NCBI GenBank assembly: GCA_035715725.1
Contig: DASTKT010000222.1
Coordinates: 1-13,718 of the forward strand
From: JADGGV01 sp035715725
GTDB lineage: Bacteria > Gemmatimonadota > Gemmatimonadetes > Longimicrobiales > RSA9
Length of the DNA: 13,718 nt
Direction: 5' to 3'
Within the stretch, counting starts at the first letter, position 1, and every line of letters starts with the position of its first letter. The notes beneath the pieces are model-generated. The model saw only the letters and a list, made by a program, of their open reading frames with translations. It did not search any database and was not told the origin of the DNA. The position numbers and the translations under genes are program-made. Positions 12,855 to 13,718 of this stretch are shown here, piece after piece.

Positions 12855-13673
12855 TCACCGCTCCGCCGCCACGACCGGCTCGGCCGGCTCGGCGCCGCGC
12901 GCCGCGCCGTTCGACCGCGCCACCACCTCCTTCGCCAGCGCCAGGTAGCTCTGCGCCCCGGACGACAGCACGTCGTACAGCACGATCGGCTTGCCGAAGC
13001 TCGGCGCTTCGGCAAGGCGTACGTTGCGCGGGATGGCCGTGCGGTACACGCGATTCCCGAAGTACTCCTTCGCCTCGTCCGCTACCTGCCGCGACAGGTT
13101 CAGCCGGTGGTCGTACATGGTCAGCAGAACCCCGTCGATCTGCAGCCGCGGATTGAGGTTACGCTGCACCAGCCGGACCGTGTTCAGGAGCTGTGACAGC
13201 CCCTCGAGCGCGTAGAACTCGCACTGGATCGGGATGAGCACGGCATCCGCCGCCGCCAGCGTGTTCAGCGTGAGCAGCCCGAGCGACGGCGGGCAGTCCA
13301 CGAGCACGAAGTCGTACGCTTCCCGCGCCGCCTCCAGCGCCCGCCGCAGCATCAACTCCCGCTCCGGCCGGCCCACCAGCTCCACCTCCGCCCCCACGAG
13401 GTCCCGACTCGACGGGACGACATCCAGGTAGGGGAAATGGACCTGGCGCACCGTCGCCGAATCCAGCGGCGCCGCATCCACCAGCACCTCGTACACGGAC
13501 GCGCTCGCGGCCCCCCGCTCCACGCCGACGCCGCTCGTCGCGTTCCCCTGCGGGTCCATGTCGATCAGGAGTGTGCGCCGCTCGGCCACGGCCAGCCCGG
13601 CGCCGAGATTGATGGCGGTCGTGGTCTTCCCCACTCCGCCCTTCTGGTTTGCGATGGCTATGACGCGGGACAT
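12855..13673 (-). CDS. parA: Chromosome partitioning ATPase ParA
   Basis: Deviant-Walker ATPase of the ParA/Soj family, 272 residues, which drives ParB-parS complexes over the nucleoid. Motifs: Walker A KGGVGKTT (11-18), A' DMDPQGNAT (38-46), Walker B LVDCPPSLG (124-132), and the later IPIQCEFYALEG (147-158) and YRTAIPRNVRLAEAPSFGKPI (210-230) blocks. There is no N-terminal DNA-binding domain, so it is the chromosomal (short) type. The start at 13673 places the conserved strand VIAIANQKGG at the N-terminus. The frame stays open another 33 bp upstream without family support. The ribosome binding site is weak (AAGAGA). The gene is first of the parA-parB-membrane-bactofilin series, close to the right edge. 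Confidence 0.97.
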   Translation of the reverse strand: MSRVIAIANQKGGVGKTTTAINLGAGLAVAERRTLLIDMDPQGNATSGVGVERGAASASVYEVLVDAAPLDSATVRQVHFPYLDVVPSSRDLVGAEVELVGRPERELMLRRALEAAREAYDFVLVDCPPSLGLLTLNTLAAADAVLIPIQCEFYALEGLSQLLNTVRLVQRNLNPRLQIDGVLLTMYDHRLNLSRQVADEAKEYFGNRVYRTAIPRNVRLAEAPSFGKPIVLYDVLSSGAQSYLALAKEVVARSNGAARGAEPAEPVVAAER

Positions 13674-13708
13674 GCATTCTCTTTCTCGAGGAGCCCTGCG
13701 GGACACCG

Positions 13709-13714
13709 AATATA
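13709..13714 (-). promoter_or_regulatory. Possible -10 element of the parA promoter
   Basis: TATATT on the minus strand, about 35 bp before the parA start, matches 5 of 6 positions of TATAAT in otherwise GC-rich DNA. The -35 region lies beyond the window, so the promoter cannot be completed. Confidence 0.4.
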
Positions 13715-13718
13715 CACC

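Noticed and set aside
12861..13718. A parS or origin element inside the parA region
   Set aside because: No palindromic parS-like sequence or box cluster was seen within parA or its short upstream segment.

Overview
This is a very GC-rich bacterial chromosomal segment. Genes are densely packed, and most are read from the minus strand. The mix of an E1-alpha/E1-beta/E2 pyruvate dehydrogenase operon with lipA, a bacterial deoxyhypusine-synthase-like protein and a parAB-bactofilin cluster, with strong G+C bias, fits Gemmatimonadota or a similar soil phylum. That assignment is an inference from gene content and composition, because no rRNA or marker comparison is possible here. I see no transposase, integrase, phage module, CRISPR array, tRNA or rRNA.

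Layout, left to right. (1) 1-4129, minus strand: lipA, then pdhA, pdhB and the N-terminus of pdhC (cut by the window edge). These are the lipoyl synthase plus E1 and E2 of the pyruvate dehydrogenase complex, so the cofactor-making enzyme sits beside the complex that uses the cofactor. Two non-coding structures interrupt the series: a long imperfect hairpin between pdhB and pdhC, and a roughly 500-bp block of modular palindromic repeats between lipA and pdhA. The lipA leader can form two mutually exclusive helices next to its ribosome binding site. (2) 4588-5193, minus: a small CBM48/AMPK-beta-like protein with a low-complexity tail, preceded by a sigma-54-like motif. (3) 5304-8271, minus: a tight three-gene unit (LOG/TIGR00730-family protein, deoxyhypusine synthase-like protein, TIGR01777-type epimerase). 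(4) 8272-8690: an intergenic region with two separate tandem repeat arrays. (5) 8691-9922, plus: a small conserved-looking hypothetical protein and a zinc-ribbon/one-TM/TPR-like protein. (6) 10077-10829, minus: a Nif3-family metalloprotein, with an upstream region holding four DnaA-box-like 9-mers and the terminator of the next operon. (7) 11026-13673, minus: parA, parB, a short membrane coiled-coil protein and a bactofilin, ending in a strong intrinsic terminator.

The parAB cluster, the DnaA-box-like cluster and the nearly uniform leftward transcription together suggest that the replication origin lies inside or just to the right of the window. The most unusual items are the possible two-state lipA leader, the modular palindrome array, the DnaA-box cluster overlapping a terminator, the phased 25-bp repeats, and the small protein with a faint resemblance to single-strand annealing proteins. 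None of these is proven from sequence alone.
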